Assembly (NCBI RefSeq): GCF_003259745.1
Contig: NZ_QLMC01000005.1
Location: 620,001-684,000, forward strand
Reading direction: 5' to 3'
Length of the DNA: 64,000 bases
Source of the DNA: Larkinella arboricola
GTDB lineage: Bacteria > Bacteroidota > Bacteroidia > Cytophagales > Spirosomataceae
Each line of letters begins with the position of its first letter. Position 1 is the stretch's first letter. The position numbers were made by a program, and so were the translations under genes. The notes beneath the pieces were generated by a model, which saw only the letters and a program-made list of their open reading frames with translations, was not told the origin of the DNA and searched no databases. Of this stretch, positions 35,083 to 44,903 are shown piece by piece.

Positions 35083-37041
35083 ATGAAAACCAAAATACTC
35101 CTGGTTGACGATGAAGCCGATCTGGAAATCCTTTTTCGGCAGCGCTTTCGTCAGGCAATTCATGCAGGCACCTACGAGTTTGTTTTTGCCCATGACGGCC
35201 AGCAGGCGCTGCAAGTGCTGGAAGAGCAGCCCGACATTGATCTGGTGCTGACGGACATCAACATGCCCGGCATGGACGGCCTGACCCTGCTGGAACAACT
35301 GCCCCAGGTGAATGCCGTGGCCCCCGCGGTGGTGTTGACCGCGTACAGCGACATGACCAACATCCGGAGTGCCATGAACCGGGGGGCCTTCGACTTCCTG
35401 ACCAAACCCATCCACTTCGACGATTTGCAGACCACCATCGAGAAAGGCCGTCGGCACGTTCAGCAACTCCGCGAAAGCCAGCAGGCAAAGGCCGCCGACG
35501 CGATGAAAACGCGGTTTTTTACCAACATCATTCACGAATTACGCGTCCCGCTGTCGCTGATTATTTCGCCGGTCGATAAGCTGCTGGAAACCGAAGAATT
35601 GCCCGATCACCTGCAACAACCTCTGGTAACCGTCCGCCGGAATACCCGGCAGGTCCTGCAAATGATTAATCAGTTGCTGGCCATCAATCAGCTCGAATCC
35701 GATCAGATGGAGGTGGTGGAACAGGTGGGAGATTTGCCGGGGTTCGTCGGGCAACTGGTCGATTTGTTTCGCCCTTCTACCGACCTCAAGGACCTGACGC
35801 TACGCTACGAAACGGATTTTCCCACCGGAAGCTACTGTTTCGATGCGGGCAAATGGGAAACCATTCTCTTCAACCTGCTGACCAACGCCATCCGGTTTAC
35901 CTCGGTGGGGGGGATTACGGTTTCACTGCACCAAACCCCGACGGGTGCCCGTTTAACCGTGCGGGATACCGGAATTGGCATCAGCGCCCACAAACTCCCA
36001 CACGTGTTTGACCAATATTACCAGGGTGATAACCAGCGCATTCGCTCCAACGACACCACGGGTATCAGTCTGGCGCTGGTGCGGGAACTGGCCTTGCGGC
36101 TGGGCGGAAGTGTGCAGGTCGAGAGCCAGATTGAAGAAGGGGCTTCCGGAACCGTGTTTGTGCTCGAATTGCCGGTGCAGCGGACCACTAGCGAAACCAT
36201 CAGCCAGTCGGTGGAAGGTCCGTCGGTGTTGGTTGATCTGCCCGCGCGGGCCGGTGAATCAGGCGCTAAACTGCCGTCCGAATCCGCCGAGTCGGTGCCG
36301 CTGATTCTAGTGGTCGAAGATAATCCCGAACTGCGGGATTTTATGGTGACCGAACTGGCCATAACGTACCGGGTGCGGTCGGCGGCCAACGGCTACGAAG
36401 GCTGGGTGATCGCCAAGGAAGAACTGCCGTCCATCGTAATTACTGACCTGATGATGCCCCGCTTAGACGGTCATGGCCTGATTGAGCGCCTGAAGGCCGA
36501 TCCGGCCACCGACCACATCGCCATCATGCTGCTTTCGGCGAGTGCCGAGGAGACGCACCGGCTGCGGGGTCTGAGTCTGGGCGCGAATGATTACCTGAAC
36601 AAGCCCTTCCACCTGGGCGAACTGCGGCTGCGGCTGCGGAACCTCCTGAGTCATCAGCAGCGGCTGCGGGAACACTACCGCCAGCAGTTGGCCCAACCGG
36701 ACAGCGCCAGTCCGTTGCAGAGCGTTGGGGATGAATTTTTGCGCAAACTCTATACGCTGATTGAGCAACACCTGGATGACTCGACGCTGAGTGTGGAATG
36801 GCTGGCCGAGGAATTGGCCATGAGCCGCAAGGCGCTGTACCTGAAAGTGCAGAACCTGACGCACCTGTCGCCCGTAGAGTTGATTCGGCAATACCGTCTG
36901 CGGAAAGCCATTGACTTGCTGCGGCTGGGGCATAGTGCCGCCGAAACGGCTTATATGGTGGGTTTTGAAAGCCCGTCGTACTTTACCAAAGTTTTTCGGG
37001 AGTTTTACCATCAAACGCCAACGTCCTACCGCAAGGGATAG
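35083..37041 (+). CDS. Soluble hybrid regulator: REC - histidine kinase - REC - AraC HTH
   Basis: A 652-residue protein. The N-terminal receiver has phosphoacceptor Asp58 (LTDINMPGMDG) and ends FDFLTKP. HisKA has His151 in NIIHELRVPL. The HATPase has NLLTNAIRF, DTGIGIS and a modified lid TTGISLAL. A second receiver has Asp455 (TDLMMPRLDG) and ends NDYLNKPF. A C-terminal AraC-type DNA-binding domain spans about 550-650 (LAEELAMSRKALYLKVQNLT, ETAYMVGFESPSYFTKVFRE). There is no membrane segment or periplasmic sensor, unlike classical hybrid two-component systems of Bacteroidota. The first receiver must take its signal from another kinase. Confidence 0.93.
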   Translation: MKTKILLVDDEADLEILFRQRFRQAIHAGTYEFVFAHDGQQALQVLEEQPDIDLVLTDINMPGMDGLTLLEQLPQVNAVAPAVVLTAYSDMTNIRSAMNRGAFDFLTKPIHFDDLQTTIEKGRRHVQQLRESQQAKAADAMKTRFFTNIIHELRVPLSLIISPVDKLLETEELPDHLQQPLVTVRRNTRQVLQMINQLLAINQLESDQMEVVEQVGDLPGFVGQLVDLFRPSTDLKDLTLRYETDFPTGSYCFDAGKWETILFNLLTNAIRFTSVGGITVSLHQTPTGARLTVRDTGIGISAHKLPHVFDQYYQGDNQRIRSNDTTGISLALVRELALRLGGSVQVESQIEEGASGTVFVLELPVQRTTSETISQSVEGPSVLVDLPARAGESGAKLPSESAESVPLILVVEDNPELRDFMVTELAITYRVRSAANGYEGWVIAKEELPSIVITDLMMPRLDGHGLIERLKADPATDHIAIMLLSASAEETHRLRGLSLGANDYLNKPFHLGELRLRLRNLLSHQQRLREHYRQQLAQPDSASPLQSVGDEFLRKLYTLIEQHLDDSTLSVEWLAEELAMSRKALYLKVQNLTHLSPVELIRQYRLRKAIDLLRLGHSAAETAYMVGFESPSYFTKVFREFYHQTPTSYRKG

Positions 37042-37096
37042 AGCGGTTGGCATTAGTACGGAAGCATAGTACCTGAACCAATAAATCCTTAACCCC

Positions 37097-38023
37097 ATGA
37101 AATACCCAAAAAAATCTTTCTGGATACGAGTCGCCGTATGCTTCCTGACGTTCTGGATGCTGACAGGCGCCAACGGGTTCGCCCAGCAGAAAAAGAAAAC
37201 CGGCGGTAAAGCGGCAGATCGGTCAAAAACCACAGTCGGCGGTTCGGCAGATCCTAAAAACTGGAAACTGGGCGTGGCCCTGTACACGTTTAATCAATTT
37301 ACCTTTCCGGAGCAGTTAGCCAAAGCGGATAGCGCCGGTTTAAAATTTGTGGAAGGCTATACCTTCGGTAAGGCCGGAGCGGCACTGAAGGATTCGCTGA
37401 TCATGAATCTGTCGTCGGCCGGTATTGAAAAGCTGCGGCAACAGGTCAGCGACAGGGGGCTGTTGATGGAGTCGGTGTATCTGGTGGGTGGCAAAACCGT
37501 CGATAAATGGGTTCGTGAATTTGAACTCGCTAAAAAACTAAACGTAAAATACGTCACGGCCGAACCTCCGGTGGACCTTTGGGATAGCGTGGATAGTCTG
37601 GCCGGTGCGTATGGCGTAAAAGTTGCCCTGCATAACCACTGGAAAGGAACGAGCGCCTACTGGCACCCGGATTCGGTGCTGGCAGCCCTGAAAAATCACC
37701 CCAATTTCAGGGTTTGTGCCGATATTGGTCACTGGCCCAAGAGCGGTATTGATCCGGTGGAAGGATTGAAAAAACTGGAAGGGTACCTGATTGCGCTGCA
37801 TTTGAAAGACATTGCCGCCTACAACGACCCGAAGCTCAAAGACGTGCCGGTGGGAACGGGTGTCATCAATTTTCCGGACGTGTTCAAGGAGTTGAAGCGG
37901 CAGAATTTTAACGGCCATATCATCATCGAGCGCGATACCCAGGATAAGCCCAGCAACCTGCCGGTTGTTATTCAGACCGTCAGATATTACAACGATCAAC
38001 TGGGGCTAACGCCGGTCCGCTAA
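37097..38023 (+). CDS. Exported sugar isomerase/epimerase-like TIM-barrel protein
   Basis: A 308-residue protein of the xylose-isomerase-like superfamily with an N-terminal signal (WIRVAVCFLTFWMLTGANGFAQ) and a Lys/Thr-rich linker. Metal-site motifs resemble those of the family: VALHNHWKG, CADIGHWPKSG, ALHLKDIA and a C-terminal HIIIERD. Export is typical of many Bacteroidota members whose function is unproven. It is 55 nt after the hybrid regulator gene and may be cotranscribed with it. Confidence 0.87.
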   Translation: MKYPKKSFWIRVAVCFLTFWMLTGANGFAQQKKKTGGKAADRSKTTVGGSADPKNWKLGVALYTFNQFTFPEQLAKADSAGLKFVEGYTFGKAGAALKDSLIMNLSSAGIEKLRQQVSDRGLLMESVYLVGGKTVDKWVREFELAKKLNVKYVTAEPPVDLWDSVDSLAGAYGVKVALHNHWKGTSAYWHPDSVLAALKNHPNFRVCADIGHWPKSGIDPVEGLKKLEGYLIALHLKDIAAYNDPKLKDVPVGTGVINFPDVFKELKRQNFNGHIIIERDTQDKPSNLPVVIQTVRYYNDQLGLTPVR

Positions 38024-38079
38024 CGCCGGTCGCTTATTGGTCCTTTGCCGAAAGCCAACTTCCTATTCATTTCCAAACC

Positions 38080-38988
38080 ATGCTTTTTCTGTGCCTGAGC
38101 ATACTGCTTTCGGTGGTTTTGCTGCTCAACTTTCGCTTATTTCCGCGCTACCAGGTCAATACGTTTCAGGCGATTGTGTTCAACTACCCGGTTTGCTTCC
38201 TGACTGGTTTTCTGCTGTTGCCGCGTAATCAGCCATTCGCCATTGATTTTTTCCAAACCTGGACGTGGCTGGCGCTGGGCCTCGGAGTCGGTTTTATCAT
38301 CACGTTTATCCTGTCGGGAATCTCGACGCAGCGGATGGGCATTACAGCTACCTCACTGGCCAACAACATGTCGCTGGTGGTGCCGGTTTGCTTCAGCCTT
38401 TTCGTGTTTCAGGCCGGTGGTAAAACCTTCAACGCACTGAATTACATGGGGCTGGTGCTGGCCGTGGTGGCCGTTGGGCTGAGTACGTTCCGGAAAGAAG
38501 AAGGCCAGACCGTCCGGGCGCTGGGCTGGAATACGCTGCTGCCGGTGGGCGTTTTTCTGATGTACGGAGCCACCAATACCATGATTAATTACATGAACAT
38601 CCACTACATTTCGTCGGACGACAAAACCTTGCAGGTGACGCTGACGATGGTATTGGGGGCAATTGCTGCCGGGCTGGCGATGCTGGCATTTCGGGCTATT
38701 CAGGGAAAAGAAGAACTTAAACGGCAGAATCTGGTGGGCGCTATCACGCTCGGGGTGCCCAATTTCCTCAGTTTTTATACGCTGATTCTGGCCCTGTCGC
38801 AGTTTGGCGGCAACGGGGCGTTTGTGTACCCACTTTACAACATCGGCGTCATTCTGGTCGCGGCTTTATCGGCCACGGTATTTTTTAAGGAAAAACTACT
38901 GGCCGTCAACCAGATTGGTCTGGCGCTGGCGGTATTGGCCATCGGGCTGATTTCGTGGCAGGAACTGGCGCAGTGGATAACGAGATAG
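38080..38988 (+). CDS. EamA/DMT-family transporter
   Basis: A 302-residue membrane protein with about ten hydrophobic segments in two repeated halves, matching drug/metabolite transporters. The ATG at 38080 leads directly into a hydrophobic first helix (LFLCLSILLSVVLLLNF). It lies between two exported sugar-isomerase-like genes on the same strand. Substrate unknown. Confidence 0.85.
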   Translation: MLFLCLSILLSVVLLLNFRLFPRYQVNTFQAIVFNYPVCFLTGFLLLPRNQPFAIDFFQTWTWLALGLGVGFIITFILSGISTQRMGITATSLANNMSLVVPVCFSLFVFQAGGKTFNALNYMGLVLAVVAVGLSTFRKEEGQTVRALGWNTLLPVGVFLMYGATNTMINYMNIHYISSDDKTLQVTLTMVLGAIAAGLAMLAFRAIQGKEELKRQNLVGAITLGVPNFLSFYTLILALSQFGGNGAFVYPLYNIGVILVAALSATVFFKEKLLAVNQIGLALAVLAIGLISWQELAQWITR

Positions 38989-39021
38989 CATCGTCTTCTT
39001 TTGTCTCCAATCTCACTTCTC

Positions 39022-39053
39022 TTGTCGGATTTCCCGAGAATTCTGTATTTTTC
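39022..39053 (+). promoter_or_regulatory. Candidate Bacteroidota-type promoter
   Basis: TTG (39022-39024), 21-nt spacer, then TATTTTTC (39046-39053), close to the TTTG / TAnnTTTG consensus. The next start codon is 30 nt downstream at 39083. Confidence 0.4.
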
Positions 39054-39082
39054 GCTTTTTAACGATTATTCCAAAACCTTGC

Positions 39083-40009
39083 ATGAACCGTCGTCAGACT
39101 CTTGCTGCCTTAGCCGCCACGACTGGCGGAGCCGTTTTATCCCCATCGGCTCATTCAGCCGCTTCCTTCGTGAAAGACCCTCCGCCATTTGCATATGCCT
39201 TAAATGTAAGCACGATCCGGGGCCAGAACCTCGGTTTTGTGAAGGAACTGGAAGTGGCTTCCAAAGCCGGTTTTCGGCATGTTGAAATCTGGATGAACTC
39301 CTTTCAGGATTACCTGAAAACCCATACGACGGCCGATGTCCGCAAACTGCTGGGCGATCTGGGTCTGCAAGTCGAAAATGCCATCGGGTTTGCTCAGTGG
39401 ATTGTGGACGACGAAACGACCCGCACGAAAGGTGTTGACCAACTCAAACAGGAAATGGAATTGCTGGCCGAAATTGGCTGCAAACGCACGGCTGCCCCGC
39501 CGATGGGCGCGACGCAGCAACCCGGTCTGGACCTGCGCAAAGCCGCCGAACGCTACCGGACCATTCTGGAGCTGGGTGATAAAACCGGTGTTGTCCCCCA
39601 ACTCGAACTCTGGGGTGGCTCCAAAAACATGAATAAACTCAGTGAGGTGATGTTTGTGGCCATCGAAAGCGGTCATCCGTCGGCGCGGCTGTTGCTGGAT
39701 ATTTATCACCTCTACAAAGGCGGTTCCAGCCCGGCGAGTCTGCCGCTAGTGGGCAAACCCGGCATCGAGGTATTTCACCTGAACGATTACCCGACCAACC
39801 CGCCCCGCGAAACCATCGGGGATGCCGACCGTGTGTATCCCGGCGACGGCATTGGACCTGTCCGCGAAACGCTCAGGCAGATCAAAACGCCCGGCAAAAC
39901 CATTGTTCTCTCGCTGGAACTGTTCAATAAAAGCTACTACGCCCAGGACGCGCTGGCAGTGGCCAAAACCGGTCTGGCGAAAATGAAGAAAGTGGCCGAG
40001 GGGGCGTAA
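39083..40009 (+). CDS. Tat-exported sugar isomerase/epimerase-like protein
   Basis: A 308-residue xylose-isomerase-like TIM barrel with a Tat-like leader (MNRRQTLAALAATTGGAVL). Family features include GFRHVEIW, LELWGGS, LLLDIYHLYKGG, VFHLNDYP and the C-terminal LSLELFNKSYY with a metal-ligand Glu. It is distinct from the product of 37097-38023. It likely acts on a sugar in the periplasm. The downstream inverted repeat separates it from the convergent dehydratase gene. Confidence 0.88.
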   Translation: MNRRQTLAALAATTGGAVLSPSAHSAASFVKDPPPFAYALNVSTIRGQNLGFVKELEVASKAGFRHVEIWMNSFQDYLKTHTTADVRKLLGDLGLQVENAIGFAQWIVDDETTRTKGVDQLKQEMELLAEIGCKRTAAPPMGATQQPGLDLRKAAERYRTILELGDKTGVVPQLELWGGSKNMNKLSEVMFVAIESGHPSARLLLDIYHLYKGGSSPASLPLVGKPGIEVFHLNDYPTNPPRETIGDADRVYPGDGIGPVRETLRQIKTPGKTIVLSLELFNKSYYAQDALAVAKTGLAKMKKVAEGA

Positions 40010-40016
40010 TTGGTTA

Positions 40017-40100
40017 TAAATCAGAGTTAATCAGAGAGAATTAGAGTTGATCAGAGAACACCCTGATAACCTCTGATGTTCTCCGATTAACTCTGATTTA
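40017..40100. repeat. Intergenic inverted repeat, nested
   Basis: Outer arms 40017-40032 and 40085-40100 are perfect complements over 16 bp (taaatcagagttaatc) and extend inward with one mismatch. Inner arms pair cagagaaca with tgttctccg, with one mismatch. The words tcagagttaatcagaga / ttagagttgatcagaga repeat directly within it. It lies between convergent genes and may act as a terminator. Confidence 0.85.
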
Positions 40101-40107
40101 CAGTCCA

Positions 40108-41814
40108 TCAGTGCGAATCCCGTTTTACAACCGGGCCGGAACTGCCTTGCAAAAAGTCGAAGTCGGCGCCCTCGTGGGCCTGGAGGACGTGTCGGATGTA
40201 CATTTTGGTATACCCCCGCTCGTAGCCGAGATCAATCGGTCTGAAATGCGCCAGCCGCCGGGCCAGTTCTTCTTCATCGACGTGGAGGTGCAGAAGCCGT
40301 TTCTCTACGTCCAGCGTAATCATATCACCGTTCTGCACCAGCGCCAGATTGCCGCCCACAGCCGCTTCCGGCGAAACATGCAGCACCACCGTCCCGAAAC
40401 CTGTGCCGCTCATCCGCCCGTCCGAAATCCGGACCATGTCGTGAACGCCCTGCGCCAGCACCTTGGCCGGGAGTTGCATATTACCCACTTCGGGCATACC
40501 GGGGTAGCCTTTCGGACCCACGTTTTTCAAGACCAGCACACACGACGGATCAACGTCCAGATCGGGGTCGTCGACGCGCTTTTTGTAATCGTCGATGTTC
40601 TCGAAAACCACCGCCCGACCCGTGTGTTGCATCAATTCGGGAGAGGCCGCCGAGGGTTTCAGCACCGCGCCGTTGGGGCACAGATTCCCGCGCAGCACGG
40701 CAATTCCCGACTCGGGCTTGAACGGTTGGCTGACCGACGCAATCACGTCAGGATTATAGCACTCGGCGTTGGCGCAGTTCTCGCCCAGCGTTCGCCCGTT
40801 GATGGTCATGGCGTCGTTGTGCAGGAATTGTTTCAGTTCCCTGATGATGGCGGGCAGGCCACCGGCGTAGAATAAATCTTCCACAAAATGTTCACCGGAT
40901 GGCTGCAAATTGGCCAGCAACGGTATTTTAGCCGACAGATTATCAAAATCGTCCAGCGACAACTCTACGCCCATCCGTCCGGCAATGGCCGTCAGGTGAA
41001 GGATGAAATTGGTTGAACCGCCCAGGGCGGCATTGACCATAATGGCATTTTCGAACGCCTGCCGGGTCAGAATCTGCGAAGGCCGGATGTTTTGCCGGGC
41101 GATCTCCACGGCCCGCATTCCGGCCAGGTGGGCCAGCACTTTCCGGCGTGAATCGGCTGCCGGAATGGTGGCATTGTCGGGCAGAGCCAGCCCCAGCGAC
41201 TCGGCCATAGCCGCCATCGTGGAAGCCGTTCCCATCACGGCGCAGTGCCCTTGGCTGCGGGCCATGCAGGCTTCAGCGGCCACAAATTCTTCCTGCGACA
41301 TTTCGCCTTTTTTGTTCGCTTCGGCAAACCGCCACAGGTCCGAGGTGCCGATGTTACGGCCTTTGTATTTTCCGGCCAGCATCGGGCCGCCCGACACCAC
41401 CAGCGTAGGCAGATCGACGCTGCACGCACCCATCATCAGCGAGGGGGTGGTTTTGTCGCACCCGCAGAGCAGAACTACGGCGTCCATTGAGTTGCCCCGG
41501 ATGGATTCTTCCACGTCCATACTGGCCAGATTGCGGAACAGCATGGTGGTCGGTTTCATCTGGCACTCGCCCAGCGACATCACCGGAAATTCGAGCGGGA
41601 AACCGCCCGCTTCCCAGACGCCCCGCTTGACGGCTTCGGCCAGATCGCGGAAGTGGGCGTTGCAGGGCGTTAATTCGGAAAAGGTATTACAGATGCCGAT
41701 AACCGGCTTACTTTCAAATAAATGATGGGGAAAACCCTGGTTTTTCATCCAGGCCCGGTAAATAAAACCGTCTTTGCCTGTGCGGCCAAACCATTCCTGC
41801 GATCGAAGGTGCAT
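40108..41814 (-). CDS. IlvD/Edd-family dehydratase, sugar-acid type
   Basis: A 568-residue Fe-S dehydratase. The N-terminal RSQEWF signature is that of sugar-acid (arabinonate/xylonate/galactonate-type) dehydratases rather than IlvD. Cluster ligands are expected from GICNTFSELTPCN and LLCGCDKTTPS; NAALGGSTNF and the C-terminal GFGTVVLHVSPE also match the family. It would convert an aldonic acid to a 2-keto-3-deoxy acid. It is transcribed alone, convergent with an exported sugar-isomerase-like gene. Confidence 0.92.
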   Translation of the reverse strand: MHLRSQEWFGRTGKDGFIYRAWMKNQGFPHHLFESKPVIGICNTFSELTPCNAHFRDLAEAVKRGVWEAGGFPLEFPVMSLGECQMKPTTMLFRNLASMDVEESIRGNSMDAVVLLCGCDKTTPSLMMGACSVDLPTLVVSGGPMLAGKYKGRNIGTSDLWRFAEANKKGEMSQEEFVAAEACMARSQGHCAVMGTASTMAAMAESLGLALPDNATIPAADSRRKVLAHLAGMRAVEIARQNIRPSQILTRQAFENAIMVNAALGGSTNFILHLTAIAGRMGVELSLDDFDNLSAKIPLLANLQPSGEHFVEDLFYAGGLPAIIRELKQFLHNDAMTINGRTLGENCANAECYNPDVIASVSQPFKPESGIAVLRGNLCPNGAVLKPSAASPELMQHTGRAVVFENIDDYKKRVDDPDLDVDPSCVLVLKNVGPKGYPGMPEVGNMQLPAKVLAQGVHDMVRISDGRMSGTGFGTVVLHVSPEAAVGGNLALVQNGDMITLDVEKRLLHLHVDEEELARRLAHFRPIDLGYERGYTKMYIRHVLQAHEGADFDFLQGSSGPVVKRDSH

Positions 41815-41927
41815 TTTTAATGTAAAAAGATTAGTGAGTAAAGGAACAACGCGTTGTGTAAACCAGAAATTTACGGTTTTCGGCGTTCAGGACGGTAAGT
41901 TAGAAAGTTTTTGGCAAATGAAAACGG

Positions 41928-41961
41928 TTGGTTAATTCATCAATTATGTTTAATATCTTCG
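41928..41961 (+). promoter_or_regulatory. Candidate promoter for response regulator gene
   Basis: TTG (41928-41930), 23-nt spacer, TATCTTCG (41954-41961), close to the TAnnTTTG -7 consensus. The start codon is 31 nt downstream. Confidence 0.35.
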
Positions 41962-41991
41962 CAAAGAATACCCACCTTCCATCTCATACGC

Positions 41992-42393
41992 ATGAACGAA
42001 CCCGTTACTTGTTTTTTGATTGATGACGATGAAGACGATCAGGAGCTTTTTACGTTAGCCCTCAAAAAAGTTGACCCCAGCCTGACGTGTGTGGTCGCTG
42101 ATGATTGCGGGGAAGCGTTGAAGAAACTGCGTCAGGAGGAAAACTTTTGGCCCCAATATATTTTTCTGGACCTGAACATGCCCCGGATGCACGGAAAGCA
42201 GTGTTTGATTGAGCTGAAAAAAATCGCCCGCATCAAGCACATTCCGATCATCATTTATTCCACGTCTTCGGAGCCGAAAGATATTCAGGAAACGAAAGCG
42301 CTGGGCGCTGCGGATTTTCTTACCAAGCCCCCGCTGATTTCCACCCTGACGGCCCGACTGGCTAACCTGTTGCTGAATCGACCCATGGCTTGA
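41992..42393 (+). CDS. Single-domain response regulator (Rcp1-like)
   Basis: A 133-residue stand-alone receiver. Acidic pocket IDDDEDD (residues 9-15), phosphoacceptor Asp60 in IFLDLNMP, Thr/Ser in IYSTSS and Lys in FLTKPP. It resembles Rcp1-type regulators that pair with phytochrome-like kinases. The start is ATG 41992, giving MNEPVTCFLIDDDE. The next gene, a kinase with an ASHDLQEPLR H-box of the same class, begins 11 nt after the stop, so the pair is very likely cognate. Confidence 0.93.
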   Translation: MNEPVTCFLIDDDEDDQELFTLALKKVDPSLTCVVADDCGEALKKLRQEENFWPQYIFLDLNMPRMHGKQCLIELKKIARIKHIPIIIYSTSSEPKDIQETKALGAADFLTKPPLISTLTARLANLLLNRPMA

Positions 42394-42404
42394 GTGTGCT
42401 TCTC

Positions 42405-44825
42405 ATGGAAACAAATACGCTGCAACCTACATACCGATTCCTGGCCAGAGGTGGTCAAATGGGACAGTTGATCCGGACGCTCGACTGGTCCAAGAATCCG
42501 TTAGGCCCAATTGAAAGCTGGCCGCAGAGTCTGCGCACCACCCTAAGCATCCTGCTTCATTCCAGATTTCCCATGTTTTTATTCTGGGGGCCGGAACTGA
42601 TCTGTTTCTACAATGATGCCTACCGGCCCAGTCTGGGCAACAGCGGTAAACACCCAACGGCTTTGGGGCAACCGGGGGAGTTAATCTGGCCTGAAATCTG
42701 GGCTGATATAAAACCGCTGATCGACCGGGTGATGGCTGGCGGAGAAGCCAGTTGGAACGAAGATCAATTGCTGCCGATTTACCGCAATGGCCAGATAGAA
42801 GATGTTTACTGGACCTATAGTTATAGCCCGGTGCACGATGAATCGGGGGGCGTGGGCGGGGTATTTGTGACCTGTACGGAAACCACGGAAAAGGTTATTA
42901 CCCTGAAAACCATTGCCGAAAGCAAAGATCAGTTAGCCTTTGCCATCGAAGCCGCCGAACTTGGAACCTGGGACATGGACCCGGAAACCGACCGTTTTAC
43001 GGGCAATGACCGGTTGAAGTCGTGGTTTGGTCTGGCTCCCGAAGCAGAAATTGATCTGCCGCTGGCACTGGCCCTGATTGCCGACAAAGACCGCCAACGG
43101 GTAAGGGATGCCATTCAAACCGCTTTGCAGCCGTCTTCGGGTGGAAATTACGATGTCGAATACACCATCATCAATCCCGTCGATGGTCGGGAGCGCCGGG
43201 TGAAAGCCAAAGGAAAAGCTTTTTTTGACGAAGCCGGCAAGGCGTATCGCTTCAACGGTACCCTACAGGACTATACCGACGAATACCGGGCCAGCGCAGA
43301 ACAGCAAAAATTGCTGACCCTGGTTGAAAACAGCGTTGATCTGATGTCGGTGCTGGGCCTGGACGGTCGGAATACTTACATCAACAAAGCCGGGAAGCAA
43401 CTGCTGGGAATCGACGACGATCAGGATGTGACCCGGATTCCGATTGCGGACTTACATACGCCGGAACAAATGGATTTTGTTCGTACGCAGGTCATCCCGA
43501 CGGTGATGACCACCGGGCGCTGGTCGGGGCAGTTTGCCGCCAGGCACCTGAAAACGGGCGAAATCATTCCACTGTATAACAACTGCCTGCGAATCGACGA
43601 TCCGGTTACGGGGCAACCGCTGGCTATTGGCGCCGTCATGCGGGATCTACGACCCGAAATGGCCGCGCAAAAGGCGCTGGAAGAAAGTCGCGAACAGTTT
43701 CGGCTGCTGGCCGATCTGATGCCGCAATTCGTCTGGACCGCTCTGCCGTCGGGTATTCTGAATTATTTCAACCAGTCGGTTTACAATTTCTCCGGGTTAT
43801 CGGCCGAAGAGGTTCAACGTCATAGCTGGCTCCGGCTGGTGCATCCCGACGAACGGCAGGCCACCGTCGATGCCTGGATGAACAGCATAAAAACCGGCGA
43901 CGGGTTTGTTTTTCAGCATCGTTTCCGGCGGCATGATGGCGAATACCGCTGGCAGTTGAGCCGGGCCGTACCGATAAAAAACGGCGAAGGCGGTATTCAG
44001 TGGTGGATTGGAACCAGTACCGACATCGACGATCAGAAAAAAATGGCCGACGAACTGGAGCGAATGGTTCAGCAACGCACCCTCGAACTGCACAGCAGCA
44101 ATCAGGAACTGATCAAAACCAACCATGAGCTTGAGCAGTTTGCCTACATCGCCAGCCACGACCTACAGGAGCCGCTGCGTAAGATTCAGTCGTTTTCGGA
44201 ACTGCTTCACCTCAACCTGACGGACCGCGAAATGTCGGGGCAGTACCTGAACAAAATCAGCACGTCGGCCCAGCGCATGGGGGAGCTGATCAAATCAGTG
44301 CTGAACTATTCCCGTTTGTCGAACACGGTCGAACGCTTCGTCGAAACCGATCTGAACCACATTCTGGCGGGGGTGGAGTCGGATTTTGAGCTTCTGATTG
44401 AACAAAAAGGGGCTGTTATCCGGCGCACGGAACTGCCGGTTATCGAAGGCATCCCGATGCACCTGAGCCAACTGTTTTCAAATCTGGTCGGAAATTCGCT
44501 GAAATTTTCCGGCAACGAGCCGGTGATCGAGATTTCTTCCCGGCTTCTGTCGCCCGTCGAAGCCGCGCAAATCCAGGAGTTGAGGACCGATATACCGTAT
44601 GTTCACATCCAGGTGAAGGACAACGGTATTGGCTTTGAGCAGGAATACGCCGAGCGGGTTTTTACGATCTTCCAACGGTTAAACCACACGAAGTCCTACA
44701 GCGGTACGGGGATTGGCCTGGCGCTCTGCCGAAAGATTGTTGAGAATCATTCCGGGAAAATCAGGGCCGAGAGTGAACTGGGTAAAGGAGCCACGTTCCA
44801 TATTTACCTGCCCATGAAACGATAA
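42405..44825 (+). CDS. Multi-PAS sensor histidine kinase
   Basis: An 806-residue cytoplasmic kinase. An N-terminal PAS-like block (SRFPMFLFWGPELICFYNDAY), three further PAS/PAC repeats (around residues 165-300, 305-425 and 430-550), a coiled-coil linker, then HisKA with His585 in IASHDLQEPLR and HATPase with NLVGNSLKF, DNGIGF and GTGIGLALC. No membrane span. I prefer ATG 42405 over a TTG at 42390 that overlaps the previous stop codon. It is paired with the adjacent single-domain regulator. Confidence 0.93.
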   Translation: METNTLQPTYRFLARGGQMGQLIRTLDWSKNPLGPIESWPQSLRTTLSILLHSRFPMFLFWGPELICFYNDAYRPSLGNSGKHPTALGQPGELIWPEIWADIKPLIDRVMAGGEASWNEDQLLPIYRNGQIEDVYWTYSYSPVHDESGGVGGVFVTCTETTEKVITLKTIAESKDQLAFAIEAAELGTWDMDPETDRFTGNDRLKSWFGLAPEAEIDLPLALALIADKDRQRVRDAIQTALQPSSGGNYDVEYTIINPVDGRERRVKAKGKAFFDEAGKAYRFNGTLQDYTDEYRASAEQQKLLTLVENSVDLMSVLGLDGRNTYINKAGKQLLGIDDDQDVTRIPIADLHTPEQMDFVRTQVIPTVMTTGRWSGQFAARHLKTGEIIPLYNNCLRIDDPVTGQPLAIGAVMRDLRPEMAAQKALEESREQFRLLADLMPQFVWTALPSGILNYFNQSVYNFSGLSAEEVQRHSWLRLVHPDERQATVDAWMNSIKTGDGFVFQHRFRRHDGEYRWQLSRAVPIKNGEGGIQWWIGTSTDIDDQKKMADELERMVQQRTLELHSSNQELIKTNHELEQFAYIASHDLQEPLRKIQSFSELLHLNLTDREMSGQYLNKISTSAQRMGELIKSVLNYSRLSNTVERFVETDLNHILAGVESDFELLIEQKGAVIRRTELPVIEGIPMHLSQLFSNLVGNSLKFSGNEPVIEISSRLLSPVEAAQIQELRTDIPYVHIQVKDNGIGFEQEYAERVFTIFQRLNHTKSYSGTGIGLALCRKIVENHSGKIRAESELGKGATFHIYLPMKR

Positions 44826-44903
44826 CGGATGGGCAGCGGCTGCGGTTTACAGTTCCAGAGAAACCGTCCGCATCCGCCCACCGTAAACCGTATTCCATCA
44901 AAA

